From contig NZ_VTWH01000002.1 in assembly GCF_008369445.1 (NCBI RefSeq), forward strand, positions 1,126,988 through 1,190,987: a DNA stretch of 64,000 bases, given 5' to 3'. Positions within the stretch are counted from its first letter, which is position 1; every line of letters starts with the position of its first letter. The DNA comes from Aureimonas fodinaquatilis (GTDB lineage: Bacteria; Pseudomonadota; Alphaproteobacteria; Rhizobiales; Rhizobiaceae). The translations under genes and the position numbers were made by a program. This document shows, one piece after another, positions 41,519 to 51,681 of the stretch. The notes below the pieces were generated by a model. That model worked only from the letters and a program-made list of their open reading frames with translations, was not told where the DNA came from and searched no databases.

Positions 41519-42466
41519 GTGTCAGCCAGAATTGCGGTCATCGGTTGCGGCCAATGGGGCCAGAACCATGTGCGAACATTATCAAGCCTTGGCGCCCTTG
41601 CGGCGATCAGTGACAACGATCCGGTGCGTGCTGAACATTTGTCAAACCAGTATGGCGTTCCGCAACTCTCCTTGGAAGCGCTGCTCGCATCTGACCAGAT
41701 TGATGCTGCCACGGTTGCACTGCCGCCCTATCTGCATGGAACCGTGGCGCGGCAGGTGCTCAGTTCCGGCAAGGATGTGCTGATCGAAAAGCCGATTGCG
41801 CTTGATCCTCTGGACGCGGCAGAAACTGTCGAGCTTGCCAAAAGCAGCGGGCAATTGCTGATGGTCGGTCATGTACTGCGCTTTCACCCGGTTTATGAAG
41901 CTTTGGCCCAGCAGGTGGCTGAAGGGCGAATTGGCGAATTGCGGCATATTGTTGCGACCAGACTTGGCCTTGGCCGCTTTCTTGGCATGGATGCCGTGTG
42001 GGACCTTGCGCCGCACGATCTTTCCATGGTGCTGGATCTGGCGGGCAGCCATACGGTCACCATGAAATCCATGCGCAGCACAATTTTGTCCAACGAAACA
42101 GACGTTGCGGATATTCGACTGACCTTCGACAATGGCATCACCGCGGAAATTCATGTTTCGCGCATATCGCCATTCCGCGACCGCCGGCTGAGCGTCATCG
42201 GCACGGAAGGTATGCTGACATTTGATGATCTTCTGCCCGATGGCCAGAAACTGGCATTTTACGGCCATCGTGTCTGGGCAGAGGGCTCGCAACACGCCTT
42301 CCATCACGCGGATCCGGTCTATCTGGATGTGCCCCCCGGCCTGCCGCTGACGCGAGAGATGGAGCATTTCATCCATTGCGTCGAAACGCGCAGCATGCCG
42401 CGGACAGGTGCGGAGGAAGCAGCGCTGGTTGTCGCCTTGCTCAGTACGGCATCGCCACGAGCCTAG
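41519..42466 (+). CDS. Gfo/Idh/MocA-family oxidoreductase
   Basis: A 315-residue NAD(P)-dependent sugar-type dehydrogenase. The Rossmann motif is IAVIGCGQWGQNHVRTL (5-21), the EKP motif is in VLIEKPIALDP, and the C-terminal half has the beta-sheet dimerisation domain with an LAPHDLSMVLDLAG catalytic-site helix. It starts at a GTG with GGAGG upstream. The substrate is unknown; relatives act on nucleotide sugars or inositols. Confidence 0.88.
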   Translation: MSARIAVIGCGQWGQNHVRTLSSLGALAAISDNDPVRAEHLSNQYGVPQLSLEALLASDQIDAATVALPPYLHGTVARQVLSSGKDVLIEKPIALDPLDAAETVELAKSSGQLLMVGHVLRFHPVYEALAQQVAEGRIGELRHIVATRLGLGRFLGMDAVWDLAPHDLSMVLDLAGSHTVTMKSMRSTILSNETDVADIRLTFDNGITAEIHVSRISPFRDRRLSVIGTEGMLTFDDLLPDGQKLAFYGHRVWAEGSQHAFHHADPVYLDVPPGLPLTREMEHFIHCVETRSMPRTGAEEAALVVALLSTASPRA

Positions 42467-42521
42467 CTCATGACCCGCTGAACCAGCTCCGTTTTACCGG
42501 GCAAGGCAACAACAAGAAGTG

Positions 42522-43718
42522 TCAGACTGTTTCCGGCGATCCAGGGTTTGTCTGGAACGGTCGATGTTGATACACGTTGTCCACAACAGCACGATGGGTG
42601 CGAGCTATGACGCCACCGCCAAGCACCATGGCCCCTGCCCCATCTGCCGCGTAGAAAACACAGGCCTGGCCGGGTGAAACGCCTTCTTCGCCCTCCAGAA
42701 GCTCGATCAGGATTTCTCCGTCCTGTTCCATCAAAACTGCCGGGGCTGGCGGCCGGGTGGAGCGGACCTTGACCATCAGCTCGGTGCGGTTGCGTGCCGC
42801 TTCACCCAATGGCATCTGGCCAAGCCAGTTGATCTCCCGCAGCGCCAGCCGGTTGGTCGATAGACATTCCCGCGGTCCAACGGTGACAGTTTTTTCCCGC
42901 GCATTGATGGATATGACATAAAGCGGCTCGCCGGTGGCAATGCCAATGCCCTTGCGCTGACCAATGGTAAAGCCGACCACACCGTCATGGCGTCCCAGAA
43001 CGCGCCCATCAATATGAACAATATCGCCCGGCTCTCCCGCATTGGGACGAAGTTTCTGTATCACATCGGTGTAGCGACCATTTGCAACGAAACAAATGTC
43101 CTGGCTGTCGGGCTTGGCAGCGACTCCCAGCCCGTACTGCTCGGCAATGGCGCGAGTTTCCGGCTTTGTCAGCTTGCCCAGCGGAAAGCGCAGAAAATCC
43201 ACCTGCGCCTGCGTCGTTGCGTAGAGAAAATAGCTCTGGTCGCGCGCCAGATCTATCGGTCGGTAAAGGCTGCGGTGCGCACCATTGGCACGGCTTTCGA
43301 TGTAATGGCCCGTTGCAAGTGCATCGGCACCCAGATCAATCGCCGTTGCCAGAAGGTCCTTGAACTTGACGGTCTGATTGCAGGCCACGCAGGGAATCGG
43401 TGTTTCTCCCGCCATGTAGCTTTCCGCAAACGGGTTGATCACCTGCTCGCGAAACTTGTCCTCATAGTCGAGAACATAATGCGGAATGCCAATAATTTCC
43501 GCCGTGCGCCGGGCATCGTTAATATCTTGGCCGGCACAGCAGGCACCGGCACGTCGCGCAGACGCACCTCCATCATAGAGCTGCAGCGTAATGCCAATAA
43601 CCTCATAGCCTTGCGCTTGCAGGATAGCGGCAACAACAGATGAATCGACGCCACCGGACATGGCGACCACAACACGTGTGTCGGCCGCTGGCTTTGAAAT
43701 ATCGAGACTATTCAACAT
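42522..43718 (-). CDS. mnmA: tRNA-uridine 2-sulfurtransferase MnmA
   Basis: A 398-residue enzyme. The PP-loop SGGVDSS (21-27) binds ATP; Cys in IPCVACNQ and in PDSQDICF are the two catalytic cysteines. With a sulfur relay it makes 2-thiouridine at position 34 of tRNA-Lys, -Glu and -Gln. ATG at 43718 is preferred ([10 protein letters not shown]); the frame runs 27 codons further upstream. It is divergent from sciP. Confidence 0.95.
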   Translation of the reverse strand: MLNSLDISKPAADTRVVVAMSGGVDSSVVAAILQAQGYEVIGITLQLYDGGASARRAGACCAGQDINDARRTAEIIGIPHYVLDYEDKFREQVINPFAESYMAGETPIPCVACNQTVKFKDLLATAIDLGADALATGHYIESRANGAHRSLYRPIDLARDQSYFLYATTQAQVDFLRFPLGKLTKPETRAIAEQYGLGVAAKPDSQDICFVANGRYTDVIQKLRPNAGEPGDIVHIDGRVLGRHDGVVGFTIGQRKGIGIATGEPLYVISINAREKTVTVGPRECLSTNRLALREINWLGQMPLGEAARNRTELMVKVRSTRPPAPAVLMEQDGEILIELLEGEEGVSPGQACVFYAADGAGAMVLGGGVIARTHRAVVDNVYQHRPFQTNPGSPETV

Positions 43719-43901
43719 CAGGCAGAGTTCCAGGGAGTTGAACCGGAAAAGGTCATCGTCATTGACGGACTGAACCCTTCCTACAGGATTGGCACGCAAA
43801 TCGGTATCGCTTTTAGCGACGGCAAGTCACGCCTGACAATTGCGGCGCGCGGTGGTCAGACCTTTATATCTTAAAAGACGGGCCTGTGGGAATTAACACA
43901 A

Positions 43902-43931
43902 GTTAGCGATTAGTTACTCGTAGGTTAGCGA
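43902..43931. promoter_or_regulatory. Direct GTTAGCGA repeats with degenerate CtrA-like spacing upstream of sciP
   Basis: GTTAGCGA occurs at 43902-43909 and 43924-43931, 22 bases apart (two helical turns). TTAG-N7-TTAC at 43903-43917 matches 6 of 8 CtrA positions and TTAG-N8-TTAA follows at 43925-43940. They are 67-96 bases before the sciP start. Confidence 0.4.
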
Positions 43932-43997
43932 ATTTTTTAAATGCAGTGGTCTAAGTTCATTCCGACGATTGGGTCCTTGAAATGTGTAGAGAGTACA

Positions 43998-44294
43998 ATG
44001 ACCGATCAGGTTAGACCGAGAGTAAAATATGTCATCGGGCCGGACGGAAGTCCGCTCACCATAGCCGACCTGCCGCCGCCAAATACCCGTCGCTGGGTCA
44101 TTCGGCGCAAGGCAGAGGTTGTGGCTGCTGTTCGTGGCGGGCTTTTAAGCCTGGACGAAGCCTGCTCCAAATATACACTGACGGTGGAAGAATTTCTTTC
44201 CTGGCAGGTTTCCATTGATCAGCATGGTCTGGCGGGACTACGCACGACCCAGTTGCAGGAATACCGCAAGAAAATCGACCTCAACTACGGTTGA
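43998..44294 (+). CDS. sciP: CtrA inhibitor SciP (DUF1153)
   Basis: A 98-residue DNA-binding protein. KYVIGPDGSPLTIADLPPP (about residues 10-28) and RRWVIRRKAEVVAAVRGGLLSLDEAC then YTLTVEEFLSWQ are the conserved SciP pattern, at the normal length. In Caulobacter SciP binds CtrA and blocks its activation of target promoters late in the cell cycle. ATG at 43998. A strong terminator follows. Confidence 0.95.
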   Translation: MTDQVRPRVKYVIGPDGSPLTIADLPPPNTRRWVIRRKAEVVAAVRGGLLSLDEACSKYTLTVEEFLSWQVSIDQHGLAGLRTTQLQEYRKKIDLNYG

Positions 44295-44330
44295 TTTTTT
44301 CTGCTTGTAAAACCTTTGCGAAATATCAAT

Positions 44331-44363
44331 GGGGGCGCTGTAAACAGCGCCCCCATCTTTTTA
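44331..44363 (+). terminator. Strong terminator after sciP
   Basis: GGGGGCGCTG (44331-44340) pairs with CAGCGCCCCC (44345-44354), loop TAAA, followed by ATCTTTTTAT. Confidence 0.92.
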
Positions 44364-44400
44364 TGCATCAATATCATCGATCGGCACGAATGCCGGTTGA

Positions 44401-45165
44401 TTAGTTGAAGCGGTAAGAAGCCTTGGCCCAGACTGTGTGGAAGTCCAGATCTGAAGACGAAGAGTTCGAGAACGCAGCTACGCCCGGACCGCCTGGCAGC
44501 GAGTAATCAACGTTCAGCTTCGAATCACCCAGATCGGTGTAGAGATATTCAACACCAACCGAGAAATTCTGAGTGACGAGATAGTCGATGCCTGCGCCCA
44601 CGGCGTAACCGACATCATCGGTGTCTTCCGTAACGCTTACGTCGTAAAGCGTGCCACCAATGGTCGTGGTCGCGCTGCCGAGATAGTTGTTCTTCGTGTC
44701 GCCGTAAGCCAGACCGCCTGTTGCGTAAACAGCGATGCGGTCAGCCGCGTAACCGAGCTTGGCACGAACAGTACCGACATAGTCGATTTCCTGCGTAGCA
44801 CCGTAAACAATGCTGTCACCTGGGAAAACGTAGGTCGATGTCGTGGAAGCGTCGATGTAGTTCAGATCAGCAACAGCACCAATCAGGAAATTGCCCATCT
44901 GGTAGTCATAACCGATGTGACCACCACCGATGAACGATGTTTCGCTGTCATTGTTGGCGCCAACGAACGACGTGCTGGTGAAATCACCTGCATCGCGGTT
45001 GAAAGCAACGCCAGCCTGGCCACCAATGTAAAAGCCGGTCCAGGTAAAGGCAGGCTCGTAAGCCACAACCGGAGCCGGAGCAATTGGTTCTTCATAGATA
45101 ACATCGGCTGCAACAGCAGGCGTGATCAAAGCGGCAGAAGCAAGTAGAAGTGCAATACGTTTCAT
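44401..45165 (-). CDS. Omp25/Omp31-like outer-membrane protein
   Basis: A 254-residue barrel protein. Signal peptide MKRIALLLASAALITPAVAA, then Pro-rich linker (EEPIAPAPVVAYEPAF) and TWTGFYIGGQAGVAF, the standard start of the rhizobial/Brucella Omp25-31 family. It ends VWAKASYRFN, close to the Phe-terminal barrel signal. The body has eight or so strand repeats. It is an abundant surface protein in relatives. Confidence 0.92.
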   Translation of the reverse strand: MKRIALLLASAALITPAVAADVIYEEPIAPAPVVAYEPAFTWTGFYIGGQAGVAFNRDAGDFTSTSFVGANNDSETSFIGGGHIGYDYQMGNFLIGAVADLNYIDASTTSTYVFPGDSIVYGATQEIDYVGTVRAKLGYAADRIAVYATGGLAYGDTKNNYLGSATTTIGGTLYDVSVTEDTDDVGYAVGAGIDYLVTQNFSVGVEYLYTDLGDSKLNVDYSLPGGPGVAAFSNSSSSDLDFHTVWAKASYRFN

Positions 45166-45339
45166 GTCGAAACCCCTCATGGTATTGACGCAAATGAATG
45201 GCTTGGGAATGCCGATGCTTCATTCACGCTCAGGTTGTATGCCGCTGATATGGATGCCACTTGAGGCTGAACAATGGCCACAATCCAGAGCACCCCTCGC
45301 CTGTTGCAGTTGTACAACATTCCAGAAGGCCGAAATTCA

Positions 45340-46110
45340 GTGAGTAATTCGCTCTGCGGGTATGCAAAACGAATGGCATTTTCTGCTCTGATTGCACTTC
45401 TGATTTGTGGCGGCTCAGCTGCTGCCGCACCCATGCAAGGCCCTGCAAATGCTATGGATGGCGACACGATTGTGCTGGAAGGTACGCAGAAGTTTGTGCG
45501 CCTGTTCGGCATAGATGCACCGGAGCTGAACCAGCCCTGCCAGGACGCAGATAACCGCCCCTATATGTGCGGGATCGACGCAGCACATTTTCTCCAATCA
45601 CTGCTTGCGCAGGCCAAATATGTCCGTTGCCAGCCACATCAGGACGATTCTTATGGGCGGATTGTGGCAGCGTGCAGCGTCAATGGAATCGAAATTGGCG
45701 CGGAAATGGTTCGCCATGGCTGGGCGCTGGACTACACAAAATACAGCGGCGGTCGTTTTAAAGCTCTGGAAGCTTCGGCACGCCAACGCAAAGTCGGTAT
45801 TTGGGCCGGCAGTTTTGTCGAACCATATCTCTGGCGGCGGCAAAATGCCGGCAATCCCGGTCAGGGATCATATCGGCGCTGTCTTGTGAAAGGCAATATC
45901 AGTGCCGCCGGTAAAATCTACCATATCCCCGGCTCGAAGGCTTATCCAAAGGTGCGCATCACGCCGAGCAAAGGCGAACGCTGGTTTTGCTCGGAACGTG
46001 AAGCGCAGAACGCAGGGTGGCGGCCGGTCAGGGGCGAATCAATGGATAGCGTGACAGAAGCTCGCCACTTCTCAGGTCAAAAATCTGCAACTCCTCGCCC
46101 TCCGGAGTGA
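45340..46110 (+). CDS. Thermonuclease-family protein with C-terminal domain
   Basis: A 256-residue secreted nuclease from GTG 45340 (alternatives ATG 45373 or 45274). After a signal peptide ([16 protein letters not shown]), the staphylococcal-nuclease domain has [23 protein letters not shown], and Cys pairs that could form disulfides. After about residue 185, [20 protein letters not shown]...[15 protein letters not shown] is a separate C-terminal domain found with rhizobial nucleases. Its last 83 bases overlap the convergent gene at 46028, which is unusual. Confidence 0.85.
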   Translation: MSNSLCGYAKRMAFSALIALLICGGSAAAAPMQGPANAMDGDTIVLEGTQKFVRLFGIDAPELNQPCQDADNRPYMCGIDAAHFLQSLLAQAKYVRCQPHQDDSYGRIVAACSVNGIEIGAEMVRHGWALDYTKYSGGRFKALEASARQRKVGIWAGSFVEPYLWRRQNAGNPGQGSYRRCLVKGNISAAGKIYHIPGSKAYPKVRITPSKGERWFCSEREAQNAGWRPVRGESMDSVTEARHFSGQKSATPRPPE

Positions 46111-46375
46111 AGAGCCGCACCAGCACGCGATTGCCATCCAGCGAGGATTCGGCAACTTCCGCACCCAGGGGCAATTGCAATTGTATTGAAGCGCCGGGCG
46201 CGGGCATTGCCGGTTGCGAGTCGTTCGTTGTGCGGTAGACAATGGCCGCAAGCACGGCCATAACGCCTATGAACATGATGCCGATTGAACCGGCCAGCAA
46301 GCGAACCATTTTTCGGCGAATTCGCTCATTGGCGGCATCAAGAGGTGTCTCGGCTTCATTGTCCATATCAGTCAT
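46028..46375 (-). CDS. DUF6476-like membrane protein
   Basis: A 115-residue protein with one membrane segment ([22 protein letters not shown], about 26-47) and a periplasmic C-terminal part with [24 protein letters not shown]. This matches a small rhizobial family (DUF6476). Divergent from rluD, 81 bases between starts. Function unknown. Its 3' end overlaps the nuclease gene by 83 bases in antisense. Confidence 0.75.
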   Translation of the reverse strand: MTDMDNEAETPLDAANERIRRKMVRLLAGSIGIMFIGVMAVLAAIVYRTTNDSQPAMPAPGASIQLQLPLGAEVAESSLDGNRVLVRLFTPEGEELQIFDLRSGELLSRYPLIRP

Positions 46376-46456
46376 TATTGACCTGCAACCTTTCGGGGAA
46401 TTGTCATTTCGTTCGTTGGTACAGAAGAAGAAGAGGAAGATGCAAGCAGCTTCATT

Positions 46457-47425
46457 GTGAATGAGGAATTGACCGGCTCACGCCTGGACCAGTTTCTCAA
46501 CACAGAGCTGGCGGGCAAATTCTCCCGAAGCCGCATACAGGCGCTGATTGTGCAGGGCGCTGTTACGCTGAACGGGCAAGCGATTCTGCAAAGCAAGCAC
46601 CGGGTTGTCACGGGCGAGCACTATATGCTGGCGGTTCCCGAACCCACAGATGCGGCTCCAGCGCCGGAAGCAATCACGCTGAACGTCCTCTATGAAGACA
46701 CATCTTTGATCGTCATCGACAAGCCCGCGGGTCTGGTGGTGCATCCGGGTGCGGGCAACTGGACAGGCACTCTGGTCAACGCGCTTCTTCACCATTGTGG
46801 CGACAGCCTGTCTGGCATAGGCGGCGTCAAACGCCCCGGCATTGTGCACAGGCTGGATAAAGAGACGAGCGGCGTGCTTGTGGTTGCGAAAAATGATCTT
46901 GCGCACCGAAAGCTTGCAGAACAATTTGCGGCGCATGGGCGCGATGGGCAAATGCAACGTGTCTACCTTGCCTTGGTATGGAACATCCCTGAACGCCGGG
47001 AAGGAAAGGTCAATGCGCCGCTGGCCCGGTCCATGACCGACCGAACAAAGCGGTCTGTGGTTCCTGCCGGGCGTCCGGATGCGCGCCACGCGGTGACCCA
47101 TTATCGGGTGGAAAAAAGCTTTACCGCTCATGGTGCGGATGCGGCCTTGGTCTCCTGCCGCCTTGAAACGGGCCGAACCCATCAGATCCGTGTCCACATG
47201 GCCCATATCGGCCATCCGCTGATTGGTGATGGCGTATATGGGGCGGGTTTTCGCAGCAAGTCACAGAAGTTGGATGAGCCTTTGCGCGCGCTCGTTGAAA
47301 ACTTTACGAGGCAGGCATTGCACGCATCCATGCTGACATTTGTCCATCCCGGTACGGAGGAGGTCATGCGGTTTGAAAGCCCCATGCCCAAAGACATGCA
47401 GGATCTTGTGACGGGGTTCTCCTGA
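46457..47425 (+). CDS. rluD: 23S rRNA pseudouridine synthase RluD
   Basis: A 322-residue protein. An S4-like domain (RLDQFL...RSRIQALIVQGAV) precedes the catalytic domain with HRLDKETSG; Asp134 is the catalytic residue. It isomerises uridines in helix 69 of 23S rRNA. The GTG at 46457 is the only usual start in the frame, which is open to 46380, but the family's typical extra N-terminal residues would require a start upstream, where only ATT or GTC codons are seen. Confidence 0.92.
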   Translation: MNEELTGSRLDQFLNTELAGKFSRSRIQALIVQGAVTLNGQAILQSKHRVVTGEHYMLAVPEPTDAAPAPEAITLNVLYEDTSLIVIDKPAGLVVHPGAGNWTGTLVNALLHHCGDSLSGIGGVKRPGIVHRLDKETSGVLVVAKNDLAHRKLAEQFAAHGRDGQMQRVYLALVWNIPERREGKVNAPLARSMTDRTKRSVVPAGRPDARHAVTHYRVEKSFTAHGADAALVSCRLETGRTHQIRVHMAHIGHPLIGDGVYGAGFRSKSQKLDEPLRALVENFTRQALHASMLTFVHPGTEEVMRFESPMPKDMQDLVTGFS

Positions 47426-47698
47426 TCATCCACTGTTCGCCCGCTTGAAATGACAGACCCGCAGCGCCACCTATTCAGAGTGGTTTCCTGGCGACCGGAA
47501 TGCACAATCTGCAGGCATTTTTCATTTTGGTGAACAAACTGTTTCACCAAATTAATGCAGTTTGGTCGTGTAATTGCCGCGAACAATCCCCATATCAGTC
47601 CGGTGAAGCCCGGCAATTGCATCGGCAATTGTGGGCAAGAGATAAAGCGCCCTGTAGCTTATGAAGTGCAGTCGCGTTTTAAAGACGGAGGGTATTGA

Positions 47699-48607
47699 AT
47701 GGCTCAGGCAAATTTACCCAGCATCGCTTCTGGCGAAGGCGGTCTCAGCCGCTATCTGGAAGAAATCCGGCGGTTTCCAATGTTGGAACCGCAAGAAGAA
47801 TACATGCTGGCCAAACGGTATGCCGAGCATGAGGACAGGCAGGCAGCGCACAAGCTTGTAACAAGCCATCTGCGGCTAGTAGCCAAAATTGCCATGGGCT
47901 ATCGCGGCTATGGGTTGCCGATTGGCGAGGTGGTTTCAGAGGGCAATGTCGGGCTGATGCAGGCGGTCAAGCGCTTTGATGCGGATCGCGGCTTCCGGCT
48001 GGCCACTTATGCCATGTGGTGGATCAAGGCATCCATTCAGGAATACATTCTGCGGTCCTGGAGCCTTGTCAAAATGGGCACAACCGCAAACCAGAAACGG
48101 TTGTTCTTCAACCTGCGCAAAATGAAAAGCCGCATTCAGGCGCTTGATGAGGGCGATTTGAAGCCTGAACAGGTCAACCATATCGCCACGCAGCTGGGAG
48201 TTTCGGAAGAGGAAGTGGTTTCAATGAACCGCAGACTCTCTGGAGATGCTTCGCTGAACGCCCCTATCCGTGCCTCGGAAGGGGAAGGCGGAGAGTGGCA
48301 GGACTGGCTTGTCGACGATAAGGAAACGCAGGAAGAAGTCCTTGTCCGCGAGGATGAACTGGATCAGCGCCGTTCAATGCTGGACGATGCAATGAATGTG
48401 CTGAATGAACGTGAACAGCGGATTTTCAGAGCTCGCCGTCTTTCCGAAGAGCCACTGACGCTGGAAGCGCTGTCGGATGAATTCGATATCAGTCGTGAAC
48501 GTGTGCGGCAGATTGAAGTGCGCGCCTTCGAGAAAGTTCAGAAGGCTGTTCGTGAAAATGCGCAAGCCATCCAGCAGACTTTGCGGGTCAGTTCACTTCC
48601 CGCATGA
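47699..48607 (+). CDS. rpoH: Heat-shock sigma factor RpoH
   Basis: A 302-residue sigma-32. Region 2 has LVTSHLRLVAKIAMGYRGYGLPIGEVVSEGN, with FRLATYAMWWIKASIQEYILRSW. The RpoH box is NQKRLFFNLRKMK (Q-K-R/L-FFNLR). Region 4 has the helix-turn-helix LEALSDEFDISRERVRQIE. It directs heat-shock promoters. A GGAGGG ribosome site precedes the ATG. Its 5' region (47426-47698) has no recognised sigma-32 promoter. Confidence 0.96.
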   Translation: MAQANLPSIASGEGGLSRYLEEIRRFPMLEPQEEYMLAKRYAEHEDRQAAHKLVTSHLRLVAKIAMGYRGYGLPIGEVVSEGNVGLMQAVKRFDADRGFRLATYAMWWIKASIQEYILRSWSLVKMGTTANQKRLFFNLRKMKSRIQALDEGDLKPEQVNHIATQLGVSEEEVVSMNRRLSGDASLNAPIRASEGEGGEWQDWLVDDKETQEEVLVREDELDQRRSMLDDAMNVLNEREQRIFRARRLSEEPLTLEALSDEFDISRERVRQIEVRAFEKVQKAVRENAQAIQQTLRVSSLPA

Positions 48608-48642
48608 CGCGGTAGCAAAACACTTTAACCTATCAGAAATTG

Positions 48643-48679
48643 AAAACGGCGGCATCTGATCTCAGACGCCGCCGTTTTC
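48643..48679. terminator. Bidirectional terminator between rpoH and the next gene
   Basis: AAAACGGCGGC is paired with GCCGCCGTTTT around an inner TCTGA/TCAGA stem. A near-perfect hairpin, with A and T runs as part of the stem, closes the convergent genes. Confidence 0.9.
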
Positions 48680-48702
48680 ATGTCAGTTCCCCGGAAGATG
48701 TG

Positions 48703-50136
48703 TCAGCTCCGGCCTCTCCAATCATCCAATGCCTGCTTGAAAACGGCATCCCCTTCGGGGCCTTTTTCAAGTGACATCAAAGCGCGCTGGCCAGATTCAT
48801 AAGCCAGTGGGATATCGATCCATTGCTCGTTTGCCATCAGGTTGAGGTTGTCATCCACCACCTGTTGCAGATTGTTCAGCGCAACCCAGAAAAATCCGTC
48901 CGAGATTTTCCCGGCTACACCAATCAATGGACGACCACGGTCCTGCTCATTCGGCTTGAGAGCCAGCCGCTGAACATTGGCAATCTCACCCCCGGTAAAA
49001 TTGTCCGGAACTGTGAACAGCATTTCAATGACGTGGCTGGCTGGCAGCGTTGTATCTGCATTGCGCCGAATGGTCAGCGTCATCTGCATGTTTTTGTCAG
49101 GAACGTCCACGACACCGCGAATGGCGGGTTCCGGATCCTGTCCGTCGGCTGGAGGCTCGTTCACAATGGACCAGCGAACATTCCCGCCATGCTGAGATCC
49201 GGGAACGGAGTTGAAACGTTCCTCGTAAAACACGACGGATTGCGTGCCCTCCGGCAAGACGGCCTCGGTGCCGGCATCAGGGGTTACACCCGGCGCAACA
49301 GGATCAGGCGAAGTTACAGGTGCGGCGGGGGCAGCGGCGGAAACGTCGGTCCCCTCGTCAAACACATTCGCAGTGGATGTCCCTGGTCCGGCGTCGGTTT
49401 CTGTGCCGTCCGGCAGAAGCCTTTGCGTGTACTCACGCGCACCGGGCTCCTGAACGGCGGGCGTTTCAGTGCCTTCCGCGGCTTCGCCTGTGGCGGTCCC
49501 ATCCGTTGCCGGCTCGGGTGGCGTCGTTACCTCGCCCGCGCCTTCCTCCGGTTCCACTGCGGCCTGTTGACCATCTATGGGCAGTGCGGGGGCAAAAGCA
49601 CCACTGTAGTAGGCAGCCGCACCAGCACCAATCAAACCAAGCACAACAAGGCCAACAATCAACGGTGCCTTTGAGCCGGACTTGGCTTCGCTGCGTCGCG
49701 GCGCAGGGTAGCGCGGACCCTGCATATCGGCAGCCGGAATATTAGCGTCTTCATAAACCTCCGCCGCCTGATGCTCTTCGGCAGAGGCCGCGGGCTCAAG
49801 AGAAACCGGCATAACGGGTGCGGCAGGGGTTAGCGGCGTCTGCGCAGCAGCGGCGACTTCGGCCTCGTCCGGGGCACGGTCATTGTCAATATCCGGCTCG
49901 GCCTCGTCTGGCGAATGTCCTTCCAGAGCCAGATAGTCTGCCTCGGTCTGGGCAATTGCATCTTCCAAAGCGCGCAGCCGTGCGGCAGCCACCTCGTCAG
50001 GCAAAGGCGGGTTGGCCACGGCAATCTGGCGGTTGATGGCGGCACGCGCCTTCTCATACACCTTGGCACGAAGCTGTGGGTTTGCACCCGGAAGACCATC
50101 AATGGTCTTGCGAAGAACGGCGCTCAGATCCGCCAT
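48703..50136 (-). CDS. Conserved rhizobial membrane protein (TM plus long Pro/Glu linker)
   Basis: A 477-residue protein. Residues 1-75 form a helical domain, then an acidic Ala/Pro linker, a basic stretch (SEAKSGSKAP), one membrane segment at about residues 157-179 (LIVGLVVLGLIGAGAAAYYSGAFAP), a second linker rich in Pro, Thr and Glu, and a C-terminal domain from about 290. This layout is seen in rhizobia near purA. Function unknown. It follows purA by 49 bases and may share its transcript. Confidence 0.75.
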   Translation of the reverse strand: MADLSAVLRKTIDGLPGANPQLRAKVYEKARAAINRQIAVANPPLPDEVAAARLRALEDAIAQTEADYLALEGHSPDEAEPDIDNDRAPDEAEVAAAAQTPLTPAAPVMPVSLEPAASAEEHQAAEVYEDANIPAADMQGPRYPAPRRSEAKSGSKAPLIVGLVVLGLIGAGAAAYYSGAFAPALPIDGQQAAVEPEEGAGEVTTPPEPATDGTATGEAAEGTETPAVQEPGAREYTQRLLPDGTETDAGPGTSTANVFDEGTDVSAAAPAAPVTSPDPVAPGVTPDAGTEAVLPEGTQSVVFYEERFNSVPGSQHGGNVRWSIVNEPPADGQDPEPAIRGVVDVPDKNMQMTLTIRRNADTTLPASHVIEMLFTVPDNFTGGEIANVQRLALKPNEQDRGRPLIGVAGKISDGFFWVALNNLQQVVDDNLNLMANEQWIDIPLAYESGQRALMSLEKGPEGDAVFKQALDDWRGRS

Positions 50137-50185
50137 GGCAATGGATTACTCTCAGCTGGATGACATTAAAGGACTGGATGAAAAC

Positions 50186-51478
50186 CTAGTCCTGAAAAGG
50201 GTCGCGAACAAGTATTGTATCGTCGCGTTCGGGTGATGTGGATAACATGGCAACAGGCGCACCGACCAATTCCTCAATCTCTCGTACGTATTTCACCGCC
50301 TGCGCGGGCAAATCGCTCCAAGAGCGTGCACCAGCAGTTGTGCCCTGCCAGCCTTCAAACCTGCGATAAATTGGTTTCACGCGGCGTTGAGCTGCAAGGC
50401 TGGCGGGAAAATAGTCAATTTCCTCGCCATCCAGCTCATAGGCTACGGCGATTCGTATTTCGTCCATGCCGTCAAGAACATCCAGTTTGGTCAGCGCAAG
50501 ACCATGAATGCCGTTCAAGGCTACAGCCTGGCGGACCAGAACCGCGTCGAACCATCCGCAGCGCCGTTTGCGCCCGGTCACGGTGCCGAATTCATGTCCG
50601 CGTTCGCCCAGAAAATTGCCAACCTCATTGTCCTGCTCGGTTGGAAACGGACCTTCGCCCACCCGGGTGGTGTAAGCCTTGGTAATTCCCAGCACATAGC
50701 CGGCGGCTGATGGACCAAGCCCGGATCCGGCAGCAGCCTGCCCGGCAACGGTGTTGGATGATGTCACGAACGGATAGGTCCCGTGGTCGATGTCCAGAAG
50801 CGTGCCCTGCGCGCCTTCAAACAGAATACGGGCGCCGGCTTTGCGACGCTCTTCCAGCAACCGCCAGACACGGTCGATGAATGGTGTGATTTCGCCAGCC
50901 ACCGAGTTCAGCTCTTCCAGAATCGCTTCCGGCTTGATTTCCGGCTGCCCCAGCCCGCGGCGCAGGGGATTGTGGTGGGCAAGCAGGCGCTCCACACGTT
51001 CGGGCAGTGCCTCTGGCTCGGCCAGGTCCATTACCCGGATGGCGCGGCGACCAACCTTGTCTTCATAGGCAGGGCCAATGCCCCGGCGCGTTGTGCCGAT
51101 GCGAATGCCTTCAGCCGCGTTTTCGCGAATGGCATCCAGTTCGCTGTGCAATGAAAGAATCAACGCGGCGTTGTCGGCAATGCGCAGGTTTTCAGGTGTC
51201 ACTGAAAGTCCCTGCCCTTCCAGGCGCTTGCGTTCTGCAACAAATGCGTGTGGATCAAACACCACACCGTTGCCGATAACGGAAAGCTTGCCGCTTCTGG
51301 CTATGCCGGATGGCAGCAGCGACAATTTATAGGAAACGCCGTCCACCACCAGCGTGTGCCCGGCATTGTGCCCGCCCTGAAAGCGCACCACGACATCTGC
51401 CCGTTCCGACAGCCAATCGACGATTTTGCCCTTTCCTTCGTCTCCCCACTGGGATCCGACGACGACACAGTTAGCCAT
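50186..51478 (-). CDS. purA: Adenylosuccinate synthetase
   Basis: A 430-residue cytosolic enzyme. [18 protein letters not shown] (residues 5-22) is the GTP-binding P-loop; [21 protein letters not shown] and a C-terminal TSPERDD match the family. It joins IMP and aspartate with GTP in AMP synthesis. ATG at 51478 has TAGGAG upstream; the longer frame is not needed. Confidence 0.97.
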   Translation of the reverse strand: MANCVVVGSQWGDEGKGKIVDWLSERADVVVRFQGGHNAGHTLVVDGVSYKLSLLPSGIARSGKLSVIGNGVVFDPHAFVAERKRLEGQGLSVTPENLRIADNAALILSLHSELDAIRENAAEGIRIGTTRRGIGPAYEDKVGRRAIRVMDLAEPEALPERVERLLAHHNPLRRGLGQPEIKPEAILEELNSVAGEITPFIDRVWRLLEERRKAGARILFEGAQGTLLDIDHGTYPFVTSSNTVAGQAAAGSGLGPSAAGYVLGITKAYTTRVGEGPFPTEQDNEVGNFLGERGHEFGTVTGRKRRCGWFDAVLVRQAVALNGIHGLALTKLDVLDGMDEIRIAVAYELDGEEIDYFPASLAAQRRVKPIYRRFEGWQGTTAGARSWSDLPAQAVKYVREIEELVGAPVAMLSTSPERDDTILVRDPFQD

Positions 51479-51681
51479 GCACACTCCTACGGGCTCCAGG
51501 CCCTTGGCACAAACAGAGGTTCCGCCAGATTTTGCACCAGCCTTATATGGCGCATGCGGCGGGAATAGGATCGTGTTTCCGTCGGCCAGTTTGCCGCTGA
51601 AACAGGTTACAATGTGGTTTGGCTGAAATCCTCTGTGCAATCAAGCCTTGTGCAGGTGTTGTGCCCGCCCTATTGAGCCTC

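Noticed and set aside
47444-47475. A sigma-32-like promoter (CTTGAA ... CCTATT) before rpoH
   Set aside because: The spacing is about 20 bases and the -10 element is poor, so it does not fit the rhizobial sigma-32 consensus.
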